DNA of 64,000 bases, from positions 12,090,001-12,154,000 of the forward strand of contig CP053154.1 of the NCBI GenBank assembly GCA_014607495.2, read 5' to 3'. The translations under genes were made by a program, and so were the position numbers. This stretch comes from Carposina sasakii (Eukaryota; Arthropoda; Insecta; Lepidoptera; Carposinidae). Position 1 is the first letter of the stretch, and every line of letters begins with the position of its first letter. Positions 22,076 through 34,330 of this stretch are shown here, in pieces. Below the pieces are notes generated by a model. The model saw only the letters and a list, made by a program, of their open reading frames with translations. It did no database searches and had not been told where the DNA came from.

Positions 22076-23185
22076 ATAGCTACAAAACAACGCCTAATTT
22101 ATTTGCGCGAGTGCCCATAGCCCGTCGCTCAAGTACCGCTGCTCAGGTATTCAGATAAAAGTGGGCAGTAAGACCTCCACATGGGGGTGTATTTATCGAT
22201 AAAAGGAAGTGCACAACAAGCCCATAAAATATCGCTAACTCTATCCTGGACACACTGTATATGTAAGTAATGTAACTGAAGTCTATCGTCGATATCATGA
22301 TTAGCATCGCTTTATCAACGCAGCGAACATAAACATTGACGATGACTTTTATGCATACACATTTTCTGTTTACATACGCCAACATAGAAAAGCGTTTTTT
22401 CACACTAGTGTTTTTTCGGCCACTGCACTAGACTAAGTTCACTTGTTTTCGCGGCTGTCGGATGCGAGTTTTTGAATTATTCAACTAAGTGAGTGTTCAC
22501 CAGTAGCATGCCAGGTTATTTCTACTAATTTCATCCAACAGAAACGTAGCTTAAACGCAAAACGTTGTGGAACGCACTGAATTGTGATATTTATATCTAT
22601 TGTACCTGTTTCTACCCTATTTGTATTATCTAGTTTCGGTGTTGTTGAACGAATGTACTATTGTTTATGAATACTATTCTATTTTATTTACTTTACTTTG
22701 TGTTTAGGCACATTGAAGAACTTACCTATGATGGATTAAAACAGATATTTGCATATATAATATGTCTAAGTATCCACCATAAAGTAATCATCATCAAGCT
22801 TTTCACCGAGCTTCACTAACGTTTGCGTTTCTGTCGAGTTTCAGCTTGAATAGATTAGTACAACCGGGGGGCTACATTCAGGCCGGCTGTTCTATTGCTG
22901 AAGAATGACAATTATTACGGCCAGTGCGCTCTGTGAATACTGTTTAGTTTTTGTGGTTTTTAGGATATTTATAAGAAATGGAATTATAAGCCCGAAAAAT
23001 GTTAACTAGAAAGAATTTTGGCTGTGCTTGGTTTGAACGAGATATGAAAGCCATATGTGAATGTAAAGAAAGATAACCAAGACTTGTGCGTTAACTTAGT
23101 AGTTGTATATACCTACTATTACGGTCTATTGAACCTTCCCAGGTAGTAAATAAATAATATACATATATCATATCTATTTTTCTAT
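22076..23185. other. Intergenic, nothing recognised
   Basis: No supported gene. A GC-richer segment at 22095-22210 has no identified function. Confidence 0.4.
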
Positions 23186-23507
23186 TCTATATACATATAA
23201 TAAAAATGTAACGGATCGCTGTCTGTACATGGAAGATATATGAGAAAAAATATTATAGGAGACCTTTATCAACGCAATAATACCCAAAATAATGATTTCT
23301 CTGTTTGTCAGTTTTTCTGTTTGTCGGTTTGTCTATGCGTGCTAATCTCAGAAACGGCTGAACTGATTTCGATTCAGTTTTCAGGAATATATTGTGACAG
23401 GCTACTTTTATCCCGGGAATATTTATTTATTATATTTATATTCCGGAAAATTTAGACATTTTGTTTTTTCTGTAGTCCACGCGGACGGAATCGCGAGCGT
23501 CCACTAG
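23186..23507 (+). mobile_element. Helitron-like element, near complete
   Basis: It begins TCTATATACATATAATAAAA and has ATGTAACGGATCGCTGTCTG. It carries the mirrored core CTCAGAAACGGCTGAACTG and ends GCGGACGGAATCGCGAGCGTCC then ACTAG before T (stated in two parts around the hairpin). The stem GGACG/CGTCC sits just before CTAG, and there are no TIRs, as in Helitrons. At 322 bp it is non-autonomous, with no Rep/helicase. It is the best reference for this family in the window. Confidence 0.7.
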
Positions 23508-25632
23508 TAATGAAATGTAATTTGTCTCAAATTAAAAAATACCAAGAACAAAGAACCTTAAATCTAATCTGACTATAGGCTTCAAATAACGCAATAATTC
23601 TCAATACGCGAAAAAAGTATTTTTTAATCACCAGTTTTATCTTTTATTTTTATACCACAAGCCAGAAGATTATTTTCACGTACCTATCTACGACATGCGA
23701 TATCATAACATCACAATTATCGCGCTGTCATACGCCTAACCCTCATCACTCCAGTGACTCCCATCTGCGCCCGTAATCACAGATTAACTTAATCCGAACT
23801 GAACAAATCTGTTTCGTTCTATCAAATCGAATCACTCGACATTTTTGTACGTTTCCTATTCATGTGATATTAATAGGCGTAATCCTTGGTTAGTGTTGTG
23901 CTAATTGGTTTGTTTAACGCATAATGGTTCGGGGCCTCACTTCCCGCATCCTTCAATATTACTTCACAATATGTTTCTTGTATATGATTATGCTGTATCC
24001 CAAAAGATCGGTACTATTAATGGTTACACCTTATATTATATATACTCGACATACATACCTTAAATTGTAATAAATATAAAAAAAAAAACAAATCGGCGAC
24101 GTTACCTCATCTCATTAGAAATGAATGGTGAATGGGTGAATCAGCTGATCATATATGCGCCATTTTGTTTTCTAGTTTACACTTTAGTTAGACAATTTAT
24201 TATATTATCCATAAGAAGTTTAAGATTTTACATTGATTTGACTTGCTCATTTAGCGTTAGCCTGATCGTAATAAAGTATACCTTGGTCCATTTATTTATC
24301 TTACTACTTGACAAAAAAAGTCGTTATTAGCGAACATACTTATACATACATACACAACTCACCGTGACAAAATACAGGCCAGAAAATAGTCAAACAGTAA
24401 AACCAGCATTTTTAACATATTCACATAGTATAATTTAATTTTATTCTTTTTTGTAAAATAATGTCACTGCGAAGTCCCGTGGGACTCGACAAATGTGGAA
24501 CATCGGGGCATGCACACTGCACTTTTAGACGCACCGCATTTTATCTGCACTTTTTCAAAGCTTTTAACTTTTATAGGCTTTCTACTCATAGTTCATACTG
24601 ACGTGTAAAATACACTGCTCTTTTGTATTGTTTTGCTTTCTATTTTTTGTTCACGCCTATATTTATAACTTTTAAGCGAGGTAAAAATTAAGTGACGTTT
24701 GGATAATAAATTATATATTTCTACTCTCTCGGGTATTCCAATGTATTACACATGGCAATTTTTATCAATCATGTTATTTTAATGTACTAGTTTAAAGTAG
24801 AGATACGGAGTACAAAGTTCTTATACAAAGGATTTGCACCAGGGAAATTAACACTTCGATTACTATGTACTAGTTTCTGAAAGTAAGTTTAATTAAACAA
24901 GACACTGTCACTATACAGGGTGTAACAAAAGAGGTATTTTAAGCGAAAAGTTTTTTCACTCCCAGAAAAGCATAGAAGAATGTCTTATAATAATAATAGA
25001 AATTTCGTTTAATGTTAATAATATAATAATTTAGAAATTGGGTAGGAACGTGTAGCTATGGTACGAAATAATTAGACAACACATAAAGGTAATTAATTAT
25101 TTCTATAATGAAACTAGACATTATAAAGTTCGTAAATTTAAATTGAGATTGATCTTACACTAACTAACTAAACACATATAAACTAAATTTAAAAAAAAAC
25201 CCTACTGCAATATTAAAATTGCAAATTTTGTCCCCAAATGCCAAGTCAGCGAGACATATCTTTATCCAGCTAGTTTTCTAGACATTTTGGGATAAAACCA
25301 TCTTTACCCAACTTGATTTCTTGGAATTACCCATTTTCTGCTCGGAAAGGCGGTCCATGTTCCCCAACTGCACTTTATGAGGCATTGTGGTAGTGAATTT
25401 CGTAGTGCATTGTACAAAACGCAGCGTTCTATGCTTCATGTAGAACCTAGAGGTTGAATAAGGGCGTTATCTCAATAGAACACCATTTCACGCTACCAAA
25501 AACTAATATTGTCACATGGTCCTAGATAATAACATTCGATTGGGAGTTAATCCTCTTTTCCTCGAACTATAGGCTCGATTGTTTCATCCGAAGTTAAATT
25601 TACTGTTAGTTAAAATACTTAAAAACATTGGC
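23508..25632. other. Intergenic with repeat fragments
   Basis: One MITE end (TACAGGGTGTAACAAAAGAG at 24915) abuts a fragment of the GGTTCTATCGGCCC family (CACTCCCAGAAAAGCATAG at 24948). A motif around 25385-25460 (AACGCAGCGTTCTATGCTTC) has a diverged counterpart at 27080-27145. No gene is seen. Confidence 0.45.
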
Positions 25633-25640
25633 CCTTGGCC

Positions 25641-26561
25641 TAGGGATGGTGCGTATTTACGTGACCTGGTTTTAAAACCAGGTTTTTACTTGGAAGTACG
25701 TAAACCAGGTACGGGCCGAAATACGTGGAAGACTTTGAAGGTGTTTGCCTTGCAAGTATCGTAGTGATAGTTTGAATCCAAAATTAAACCTTAGGCTATA
25801 TCTATTAAGGTGTATAATCGCGCTATGTGAAAGAAAATACTTTTCGATTCGAAATATGAAGCACGACTATAGATACGTGAGCAAGCTCCTGCGCTGGAGT
25901 TTCAACAGTGTGCAAAAGTAGGCAGTCTAATGGAAATTCTGTACCCGCTGCTGCTGACGGTGCCGGAGCTGTACCGGAATTGGACCTCCAAAAGTGTACA
26001 AAAGTGGGCAGTCTAATGGATGTGCTGTGGTCGCTTCTGCTGACGGCGCCGGAGTTGTACCCGTTTTGGCCCTCCAAAAGTGTGCAAAAGTGGGCAGTCT
26101 AAAGGATGTGCTATGTCCGCTTCTGCTCACGTCGCAGGAGCTGTACCCGGTTCGGACCTCCAAAAGTGTGCAAAAGTGGGCAGTCTAATAGATGTGCTGT
26201 GCCCGCTTCTGCTGACGACGCAGGAGCTTACCCGGTTTGGACCTCCAAAAGTGTGCAGGAGTAGGAAGTCTCGTGGACGTGCTGTATACTGTGAAACTCT
26301 TTTTTGGTACATTCATATATAGGTACATACTGTAATTAAAACTTCCTACAACAAGTATGGTACACAAGAGAATGAAGTATTTAAAGTATTTCGCAGTCCA
26401 TTCGCTATAATGTTCTTTATTACAGTCACGATAAGGATCAATTTCCTACGTAGTTAAAAATAATTCAAAGTATCTGGAAACCTGGTTTTTAGCCCTGGTA
26501 CGAATTGATGGACGTACTTTGAAGCCCTGGTACGCAAACCGTCAAGTACGACCCATGTCTA
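25641..26561. mobile_element. hAT-like non-autonomous DNA transposon
   Basis: A perfect 8-bp duplication, CCTTGGCC (25633-25640 and 26562-26569), flanks it. Ends start TAGGGATGGTGCGTATTTAC and, reverse-complemented from the right, TAGACATGGGTCGTACTTGA. The TAG..ATGG start and 8-bp duplication fit hAT. Several copies of ACCAGGTACG-like motifs lie near both ends, and a perfect 20-bp palindrome, ACCTGGTTTTAAAACCAGGT, is at 25662-25681. The interior is a minisatellite (separate entry) and there is no transposase. Confidence 0.75.
25899..26295 (+). repeat. 86-bp minisatellite, about 4.6 units
   Basis: Units start CCTCCAAAAGTGTGCAAAAG at 25985, 26071, 26157 and 26242, with a diverged first unit near 25899. 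Spacing is 86, 86 and 85 bp. Each unit carries GTGGGCAGTCTAATGGATG and CTGCTGACG..GAGCTGTACC. The unit length is not a multiple of three, so overlapping open frames in several phases come from the repeat and are not evidence of a gene. It is clearly richer in G+C than its surroundings. Confidence 0.9.
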
Positions 26562-26569
26562 CCTTGGCC

Positions 26570-28360
26570 CTTAGCAGGTTTGTTTCATACATCACTATAA
26601 TTAGATCGTTACTTATTTACGCAATCAAAATAATCCTGTTTTATGGGTGGATTTTAAGAAATCCAAAAGTGTATTGCCAAACATATAAATTCCACTGTGG
26701 TGGATGTTCTTAAAATTTGGGTATCTTGTAGATAGGTCGGATCGACTATAGAAAGGTTAATTGGGCTTAACTATAGATTACATAACAGTTACTTGGTTAG
26801 TAGCACTTGACGTCACGCTGTTTCTTTGTACTAAAAAAGTCGTATACTCGAACATGCCTTTCTAATGCTTCTGTATTACCTAAGTAGGTAGAGGCCGTTT
26901 CATAGAATAAGTCCTATTCCTGATTTCGGTCCTAAATTTTGTTGTATGCAGTGAAACAGAAAATGTGTTTATACACATAGAATCTAACGCCATCATCCAT
27001 CGGAACAATACGGCGAATCGCATGATACCATGGATATTAGAGATATATTGTGAGTTAAGGCGATTGGCGGCGTCACCACATGCCCTAATGAAGTAGGTTT
27101 AAAACGCGGCATTCTATGCTGTCATGTACGAAACCTCATGGTTGCGGCCGCGGAATTTATTGTTTTTCGGTTTTAAAACTGAAATAGTTTTCATCATGCA
27201 CGTCTGCTTTAGTCGTAAACTTGGCGTTTCGGCTGAAGGTTTTGTAGTGTGGAAATGAATTTTTCAAATTTATTTTACAGAAGGTTTATTTTGCACTTAG
27301 CACTGTTTATTTTTATGCACACATGTTTAAGTCTATTCGTTCATACGTTTATGCTGTGTTTCATAGATAATCTAAATGAATTTTGACTATGTACAAAGTT
27401 TCTTATTACTTTGCTAAACAGGGTGTAAGATAAGGGGTATACTTAGCGAAATGCTTTGGAAATATCCCACTGTAAAAACTATCAAAAATTTTAGTACAGA
27501 AATTATATGTTAGTTTTCAAGATTGTATGAGTCTCAAATTTTGTATAAAATTTCTCCATAACATACTATTCATTTCGTACTTCATAACGTTTCATAAAAA
27601 TTCTGAATCTCACTTTTAATAAACTTACACCGGTATATTCCAAGCACGTGATATAAGGTATAAACCAAACATAGTAACAAAACGTCCTTTGTATCATCCA
27701 AGGCTCCTGAATGCGGTTACGGCACAATCTACTTGGTGCTGCATAAGCCGACCCTCTCCCGCACTGGTGTCAGTTTTGTTACACGTGTTTAAGGCTTCAA
27801 TCACACCGCTTTGTATAAATACATGTTATAACATGAGAGACGGTGTGTATCTTAATGGTATGTACCTTATACGTCACAAATCAGAAAAAAAATCGCGAGG
27901 TCAAACCTACCTGAATATGTAGTAATACATATGTAGATAGATAGATACAATTCTTTGTTGAACTACAGATTCTTATTCAAGGGCGAGCTTAATACCTTCC
28001 ATAGTACTTATACTCTACCAGATAATCTATTTACTTAAGCACAAAACTAATTTATGGACTAGTGTTTCCAAAAAATCGGGTTGCCAGAAATTGTGGAGGA
28101 GATCCTACAGCCACGTTTAACAAAGCGGGAAAGAGTGACAAGTTGCTAGCTCATCGCCTAAGAGAACGGCCCTAATCAAATTCAAATACTCGTACATACA
28201 ATGTAATTTAACATTCTTATGGATAATTACAGCGACGTTTGCCATGACCGCTGAATTGATTGAGTGAATGATGCTAGGGCACATATAAATTATATAAGAT
28301 TTGGGAACAAATAGATCGCAGGATGATTTACTTCCCAGTTTTTATACTAACGTATCTTGT
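26570..28360. other. Intergenic with MITE fragment
   Basis: 27419-27560 resembles one arm of the 56740-57014 MITE family (ACAGGGTGTAAGATAAGGGG, GAGTCTCAAATTTTGTA). The CATTCTATGCTGTCATGTAC motif at 27110 belongs to a dispersed repeat also seen near 25430. No gene is seen. Confidence 0.4.
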
Positions 28361-28636
28361 TTCTTCTATGCTGCTCTGGGAGTGAAAAAAAAAACCGTAT
28401 AAATACTACAGCTGCTTCTCTTCCCGGGCATACTGTACGTACAAGTCAGTAGAGGGACGTGAGGGTCTTGGTGTTTTGTAGGCGATGGGCTGACCACCTG
28501 TCACTACTAACCGAACTTCTACATCTCAACTATACTTTCAAAATTGGTTAGAAGTAGCACCATGTGGTTCTATCGGCCCCTGGTGCTCTGCCTACCCCGT
28601 AAGGGATAAAGGCGTGATTATATGTATGTATGTATT
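28361..28636 (+). mobile_element. GGTTCTATCGGCCC retroelement copy
   Basis: A dispersed element with no RT. The order is GCTGCTCTGGGAGTG, CTTCTCTTCCCGGGCATAC, AAGTCAGTAGAGGGAC, CTCAACTATAC, ACCATGTGGTTCTATCGGCC, CTACCCCGTAAGGGATAAAG, then an (ATGT)n tail. An inverted full-length copy is at 49596-49850; 3' parts are at 37302-37411, 54004-54118 and 57489-57548. The variable 5' ends and simple-repeat 3' tail indicate retrotransposition. Confidence 0.75.
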
Positions 28637-29387
28637 TTATCTTGTTTCTATTCCCATTATAGTGCTTTACCAGTTACAAATTTACTAAGTATAAATTCTA
28701 CCATGGTGTGCAAAATAGCTTCCTTTACCCTTCTTGATTTAACAGCCAATTGCAATATACTATCTCAAGTTAGTTAGATTCTCAGGTGTTTTTCATTTTA
28801 AACAGAAGAATATAAGTATTGTATTTTGTTTGAAGTAATTTAACATGTAAGTGGATGATAAAAAATTGAAAGGGATGACGGCGTACTTACTATGGAAGCC
28901 CTCAGTCCAACTACGGGATACGGTAAGTCATAAAGTCATGCAATTTCATTATCATTAACTGTATAAGCATTATTGTTTCTACCGTGGAAGTAAAACGCTG
29001 CTATACAAAGAATAGAACAACATCTTTTCAAAATGAAAACAATCCTGCCCAATTCATGGTTACCCCGCATATCATAACATTTTAATTTTATACCTCGTTA
29101 AAGTAATAAATGAGACTGGGGATCAACAAGGACATTTACCATATTTTAATTTGAATGAAATTAAAAAGTAAACACAACTTGCAAAGGCGGCCAATCGCAT
29201 ATAGAATTTTAAATTGCATACATTATGTTAATCCCATCACTATAGCGCAGAATAATTATTTACCGAGGATTAAGCTTTTGTACCGGAAAACGCAAATAAA
29301 TGTTTCCTGAAAAGCATTTGTTTGATGTAGTGTAATTAAACCCAGCTTGTTTTTTTTAACTTAAATGCAATAATAAAATTAAATGTG
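28637..29387. other. Intergenic, nothing recognised
   Basis: AT-rich; no feature identified. Confidence 0.4.
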
Positions 29388-29520
29388 GTGTCGTGGGACA
29401 CCAGGTAGGAACGAAGTTCCTTCGGCTAATGTAGAATCGAACACGATTCTGCAAAAGAAAAATTCCGCGTGCCAGCGCTCAATTTTCACCATTTGAGCCA
29501 CCGGGTATATGTCTAATGTG
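29388..29520 (-). mobile_element. tRNA-headed SINE, GTGTCCCACGACACC tail
   Basis: On the minus strand the head reads ACCCGGTGGCTCAAATGG (A-box-like) and GTGTTCGATTCTACATTAGC (B-box-like). The tail is GAAGGAACTTCGTTCCTACC then TGGTGTCCCACGACACCAC. Both tail pieces are short perfect hairpins. A related motif, GTAAGGAACTTCGTACC, is at 29811-29827. Confidence 0.6.
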
Positions 29521-29859
29521 ACGTATTCGCCATCGTGCTTGTCCATGAATTCATATTGGCAACGTATATACTATGCATTCCCGATAGCTATACACTAGAG
29601 AGAGAAGGGATCTCGAGCAGAACGAAAAGCTGAATCCCTCAGCACAATGTTTAAAGATGAAAGGATCAACGCTTGTGTATACTGTCGTCCTGCGCACGGA
29701 TCTATATTAATGGAGAAGGTTTTATAGCATTTATCTTAGTCAAGTTTATATTATAAAATTTTTTTCAGTTCGGTCGCGCAGCAAAATCCCTATCTCCTCC
29801 AAGCCTGCCGTAAGGAACTTCGTACCAATTATTAGTCTTATCTCTTGTTGTCGATTAAG

Positions 29860-29990
29860 GAACTCAGAGGCATACTCTCAGGCGATGCCCTGCTGTGCTA
29901 AACGTTGCTGTGGTATCCCTTTTGTGATCCTGTCGTTCTGTCTACCTCATTTTGGGATCACAGCCATGTCTACTACTAGTATATGTTTGT
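29860..29990 (+). mobile_element. SINE-like repeat, CTCAGGCGATG family
   Basis: It shares TCTCAGGCGATGCCCTGCTG, GTTGCTGTGG, ATCCTGTCGTTCTG and CTCATTTTGGGATCACAG with the copies at 4500-4680 and 33795-33905. Confidence 0.55.
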
Positions 29991-31624
29991 ACACGGTTGC
30001 CATACAGGGCGTTGCTGTGAGTAGGTCACACTTTGCCTTGGCAGAGGCTATTATGCCAATGTGATACTTTATAATATCGTACGAAATTACTCTGGCGTAA
30101 ATGAGGCTAAATAGACCCCTAACAGGTAAAGTGAGACAAATCTATTCAACCGGATCCGCCTTAAAACGGTTCTCTCAGAATGGCTACATTCAATCTCGCG
30201 CCTGACAAAAACCAATAGACTTGAGCGAGATAGGACCTATTTAGGTGTCGGTCGGTTCTATGTAAGAATAATGTAGATGAGCTGTGATAATCAATCGCGA
30301 CCAGCAATGTAGACCTGCCAGGTGCGATTGAGTGACCACTTTTAACCGATTGTAACGTTTGAGGATACTATTACAAATTAGTATCTGGATTTACAATTGT
30401 TAGAGGATATTTACAATACGCTGATGCATTCAAAAGCCCAAAAACTCCATGTGGTCCTTAAATGGGAACTAGAACTCCTAAGAGAGAAAGTATGTATACT
30501 ATATTACCTGCGACCCCATTTTCTATGGACAAACGTGGTCAATTGTTTTCTGGTCAACTCTTCAATGTCCTTCCTTAGTGGTCGGTTGGCTGCAGATGGT
30601 GAAGTGAATTAGATTAAGAGAAACACTGAGGTTCGGTCATGCCAGAAGTAATAAGGGTTCAGTATTTATGAGGGACACGCAAATTAATTGAATAAAACCA
30701 GTAGGCCAAATCTTGAGCTCTCATAATAAAGTCGTCGAGGAGGGCAAATAATTATCATTTAGATTATGAAAGGATGTGAACTTGTTATTAATTCACTTGA
30801 ATTAATTTCGCAGTGATTCTGTGGCCCTACATTGTTATTTATTTTATTTTATATCATAGTAGGTATGAGACTTTCGTTGAGTTATCGAGTATCTATAAAG
30901 AAGAAGTAGTAGTATTTCCTTTACATACACCTAATGATTTTCAGATTCATTCTATAGTTAAGAATCTTTTCAAATAGAGAACTATTAAAAGTCAACTACT
31001 ATTGAATGAAATAAAGTATGCATTACAGTCTCAAATAATGACATAATTTAGAGTTACTTGTTTAGAGATACTGGTGTTACTCTATTTTGGTGCATAAACA
31101 AGCAGCAACTAACCTAATCTACTTACTTACTCTACTCTGTCATGCTGTAGAACAACGTAATATATATTTTCCAATAACTAAGGGCACGAACATACTTCAA
31201 GTGTGGAATAACTTGCAAAAGAGATTTGTATCCAGCGCATTCTATTCATCACGACAAAGATCTCGCGGACTCTAGCTTTAAAGAAAATTGGATGTCTTTC
31301 TCTGTCGTACCCGGATTTATGGATGTTTCATCGAGGATTTACTAATGCCAGAGAGCTCTGCGCTTACATATTCTGCAGTGTAGTATTGTCTAACTTCTGT
31401 TTAATCTCATTGGGATGTTGTGTCTAATTTTTTGTAAATGATGTAAGTGTTTACAAAAACTTTACTAATTTTATTTGACTTATTTGAATGTTTACTCAAG
31501 TACATAATATTATTATGACTGGCATATGTCTACAAATCAGAGTCCAATCAATTTTTATCAATGAGTCCAATCAAACATTTCATGTTACCTACTACTCCTG
31601 CTATTAAGGTAATATAAGGTGTAT
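29991..31624. other. Intergenic, nothing recognised
   Basis: There is a moderately GC-richer stretch at 30000-30330 with no recognised coding content. Open frames at 30397-30612 and 31087-31275 show no known domain. Confidence 0.4.
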
Positions 31625-31812
31625 AGCTATCGGGATGAAAAATAACGTTGCCAAAATGTAATTTGAGAAAGAGATGGTAAAATTCGTCATCCGAGTAAAT
31701 GACCCGGTAGATCTGTGGTAAGAGAGCTGGCACGGAATGCAGAGGTCGTGAGTTCGATTCCCACTCGGGTGAAGAATTTTTTTCCATTTCTTTATTAATA
31801 ATTTTATAAGTA
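31625..31812 (+). mobile_element. tRNA-derived SINE, CCGGTAG family
   Basis: The leader TAGCTATCGGGATGAAAAAT and AACGTTGCC precede a tRNA-like head. The head has GACCCGGTAGATCTGTGG (A-box-like) and GAGTTCGATTCCCACTCGGG (B box). A T-rich tail, TTCCATTTCTTTATTAATAA, follows. The copy at 62051-62242 shares both flanks, so these are dispersed elements, not tRNA genes. Confidence 0.7.
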
Positions 31813-32103
31813 TTAAGGTAATGTTTATTAATGTAACTTGTCTGAAGTCTTAACAGGATCGATCAACTTTGTGCTGCCTAAATTATCTAAAGTTAAATTC
31901 ATGAAGATATGTTTTGTTGTTTTATAGTAAAAAAATATATTTCGCACGTAATATAGAAGTATCGTATAGCCATTTTGTTGGAACCTCTATACGTATTTCT
32001 CATAACTTCAGTTCATTCAATCAATCATTCAATTTAAACGTACTAATAAATGAACTAGTTTAATTCATCAGGAATAAAACTAATTGAACTAAATGCTTTT
32101 ATA

Positions 32104-32483
32104 CAGGGTGTTTTTTTGTGGCCACCTTTAACGAAGGGTACGTACTCTATATATCAAATAAAGTAAGTTTATGCCAAAAAAAATAATGGGAATTTTTTTT
32201 TTTTTCAAAAAAAATTTTTAATTACTTGATCTGGCGAAATTTATAGTGTCTAGTGTTTATGTTAGTTTTTTTATAGACAGATATTAATTATTTCTCGTGA
32301 AAAAATCTTGCTACGCGCGACTATGTGCATTTAGGCAGAAAAACTAAGTCTATTTACTCAACTTTGGACCCTAATATTTTGGAAACCAGACACTTCCCAG
32401 GTATGCTTCCATGGAGAAAAATGATCGTGGTGATGAGGAGATTCCGTAGTTTTCGGGAACGTTGACGACCATAAATCACCCTG
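32104..32483 (+). mobile_element. CAGGGTG-TIR MITE, TA target
   Basis: It is TA-flanked. Ends are CAGGGTGTTTTTTTGTGGCC and, reverse-complemented, CAGGGTGATTTATGGTCGTC. The interior has GAAATTTATAGTGTCTAGTG, CTATTTACTCAACTTTGGAC and TGCTTCCATGGAGAAAAATG. This is a complete copy, 380 bp, without transposase. Relatives are 18798-19171 (inverted), 34331-34650 (truncated) and part of 58282-58778. Confidence 0.82.
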
Positions 32484-33284
32484 TATTGAACCTTTTAGCG
32501 TAATATGACCATTTGCAAAAGCACCCAATTGTTTTAAAGTTCAATCGATTTATTGTCCATCTTCATTTGTTTTGTGGTTAAACTGTATCATTGCCGATTG
32601 GTGAAGTTGGTAGTGACCACGCCTGCCGTACCAAATTGATAGGTCCTGATCAGATTAGGGCAGGTACAGTTTATCGTAATAGGTGTTTGGCAATCGAGGT
32701 AGCATTCAAAAATCCACGTGAAAATATCTTTAAATTAGAAGAGATAACTCAAGAAAACGAATCAGTACTACTGAGAACCGAGGGAGTTTAACACAAAGGA
32801 TCCTATTTACTATACGTTACAATATATTAGTAATGTAGTACATTACTATACATTACACTAATACAATATAAGTGTCAAGGACTGGAATTGTGAGGCACCA
32901 AAAAGTCTAATGGTGCATCGAAACAGTTAGTATGACATTAGCACTCTATGATATCTTATTCCTCTATGCTTTAACTTCATCAGGCGCACATATCTCCTTC
33001 AACGTGTATGTTATGAGAGTCGACTCAAGAACTCAATACTCAATAATTAATTGCATTCATACGTAGTTAAGGATCTTAATTAATAATTGACAGATAACAT
33101 ATGACCCTGTTGGGCACAGCAGCATGTTTTTAGTGTGGTAGGCAGACTGAAGCATTTCATAGTTAATTTCGGGTTCAATTTTAATTGCACCATTCGTCAT
33201 GTTAATTATAATTTTTTGTTTATTTATTACACATTATCATATACTTCTTGTAGTATATTTATAATATTTTATTCATTTACTTCA
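32484..33284. other. Intergenic, nothing firm
   Basis: A short stretch at 32603-32648 (GGTAGTGACCACGCCTGCCG) resembles the start of the SINE at 15641-15848 but is too degraded to call. No gene is seen. Confidence 0.35.
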
Positions 33285-33345
33285 CTCGGGCCTTCTCTCA
33301 GGCGATAAGCTCAACTCGTCACTGATCAACTTACATGTGTCGCCG
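33285..33345 (+). repeat. CTCAGGCGATG-family fragment, first part
   Basis: TTCTCTCAGGCGATAAGCTC and ACTGATCAAC correspond to the beginning of the copy at 4500-4680. The later part of the family is found at 33795-33905, after the RTE insertion. Confidence 0.45.
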
Positions 33346-33536
33346 CCTTAGATGTATTATAACTAGATTCAGTGACAGCGCTCAAAAAATGGAACCACAA
33401 ACAGCTGCTCAAATGTATGGCTGGGCGTCTATTGTCATAAATTGATACAAGCACAGTCGAGTCTTGTGGTAACTACATAAGATTTAAGTTTAAATATCTG
33501 GTCTTTACTCGTGCACTTTTTATAAAGATTCATTAT

Positions 33537-33757
33537 GAACTCGAAGAACTGATGGCTGATGGAGTCGGAAAGTTCTAGAGTGGATACCACGTATCGGCAA
33601 GCGCAGCGTGGGAAGGCCACCCGCGAGGTGGATGGACGACCTGGCCAAGATCGCGGGCGTCGGTTGGATGCAGGCGGCTTCCGACCGGTCGGAGTGGAGG
33701 TTGTTGGGGGAGGCCTATGTCCAACAGTGGACTTCTCAGGGCTGTAAATGATGATGA
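33537..33757 (+). mobile_element. RTE-like non-LTR 3' end
   Basis: A 5'-truncated copy starting at CTCGAAGAACTGATGGCTGA and including the segment for VGRPPARW-type residues. It ends CAGGGCTGTAAATGATGATG. One frame keeps the ESSRVDTTYRQAQRGK shadow reading only. It is close to the 9197-9785 and 50375-50598 copies. Confidence 0.85.
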
Positions 33758-33794
33758 AAACCCGTGTCTACCTATAATTACGTCACTGGTCGCC

Positions 33795-33905
33795 GCTAAG
33801 TAACTAACTAAATGTGGCTGTGGCATCTCTGTCGTCATTCTGCAGCTCTGGCTACCCCATTACAGGAACACGACAGTATCTATGGCCGTATTTATTTATG
33901 TATGT
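33795..33905 (+). mobile_element. CTCAGGCGATG-family, second part
   Basis: It has TGTGGCTGTGGCATCTCTGT, CTCTGGCTACCCCATTACAG, GAACACGACAG and TTTATTTATG. With 33285-33345 it looks like one SINE-like copy now split by about 450 bp that include the RTE end. Confidence 0.5.
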
Positions 33906-34163
33906 AATACATACAATAATGAACTATCCGAAAATAGTTAAATTACTATGCATAAATGGCATACTTGACATTGTCAGTTATAGCAATGGGATGAATGTTT
34001 AAATTCTGGGCTGCTATCCAGAATATTTGAGTTGGTAGTGAGACGTCTCTCGTATTAATGGGTGAAAATATACGAGCAACGGTTCTCAGTCTGATTTGTG
34101 AAGGAAGGATAAACTGGAGATGGCATGTACGTGTGTTATATTGAATTGTTATAATAAATGTTA

Positions 34164-34330
34164 TAGAGAAAAAACAAAATGTCGAAATTATTCGGGATAA
34201 TAACATTTTCCCGAGATAAAAGGTAGCCTATATGTTAAGTGGGACCTGTCACAATATATTCTTGGAAACTGCATCGAAATCGGTTCAGCCGTTTCTGAGA
34301 TTAGCGTGCACAAACGCACAGACAAACAGA
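34164..34330 (-). mobile_element. Helitron-like fragment
   Basis: It contains AAAAAACAAAATGTCGAAAT through CACAAACGCACAGACAAACA of the family at 23186-23507, lacking both ends. It stops exactly where a truncated MITE begins. Confidence 0.65.

Noticed and set aside
25908..26322. Overlapping open frames as a cysteine-rich repeat protein
   Set aside because: The unit is 86 bp, not a multiple of three, so frames shift from unit to unit; both strands are open because of the repeat itself.
31701..31772. tRNA gene candidates at 31.7, 62.1 and 5.0 kb
   Set aside because: The B boxes are good, but the same leader and tail sequences flank all copies and the cloverleaf pairing is imperfect, so they fit SINE heads better than tRNA genes.
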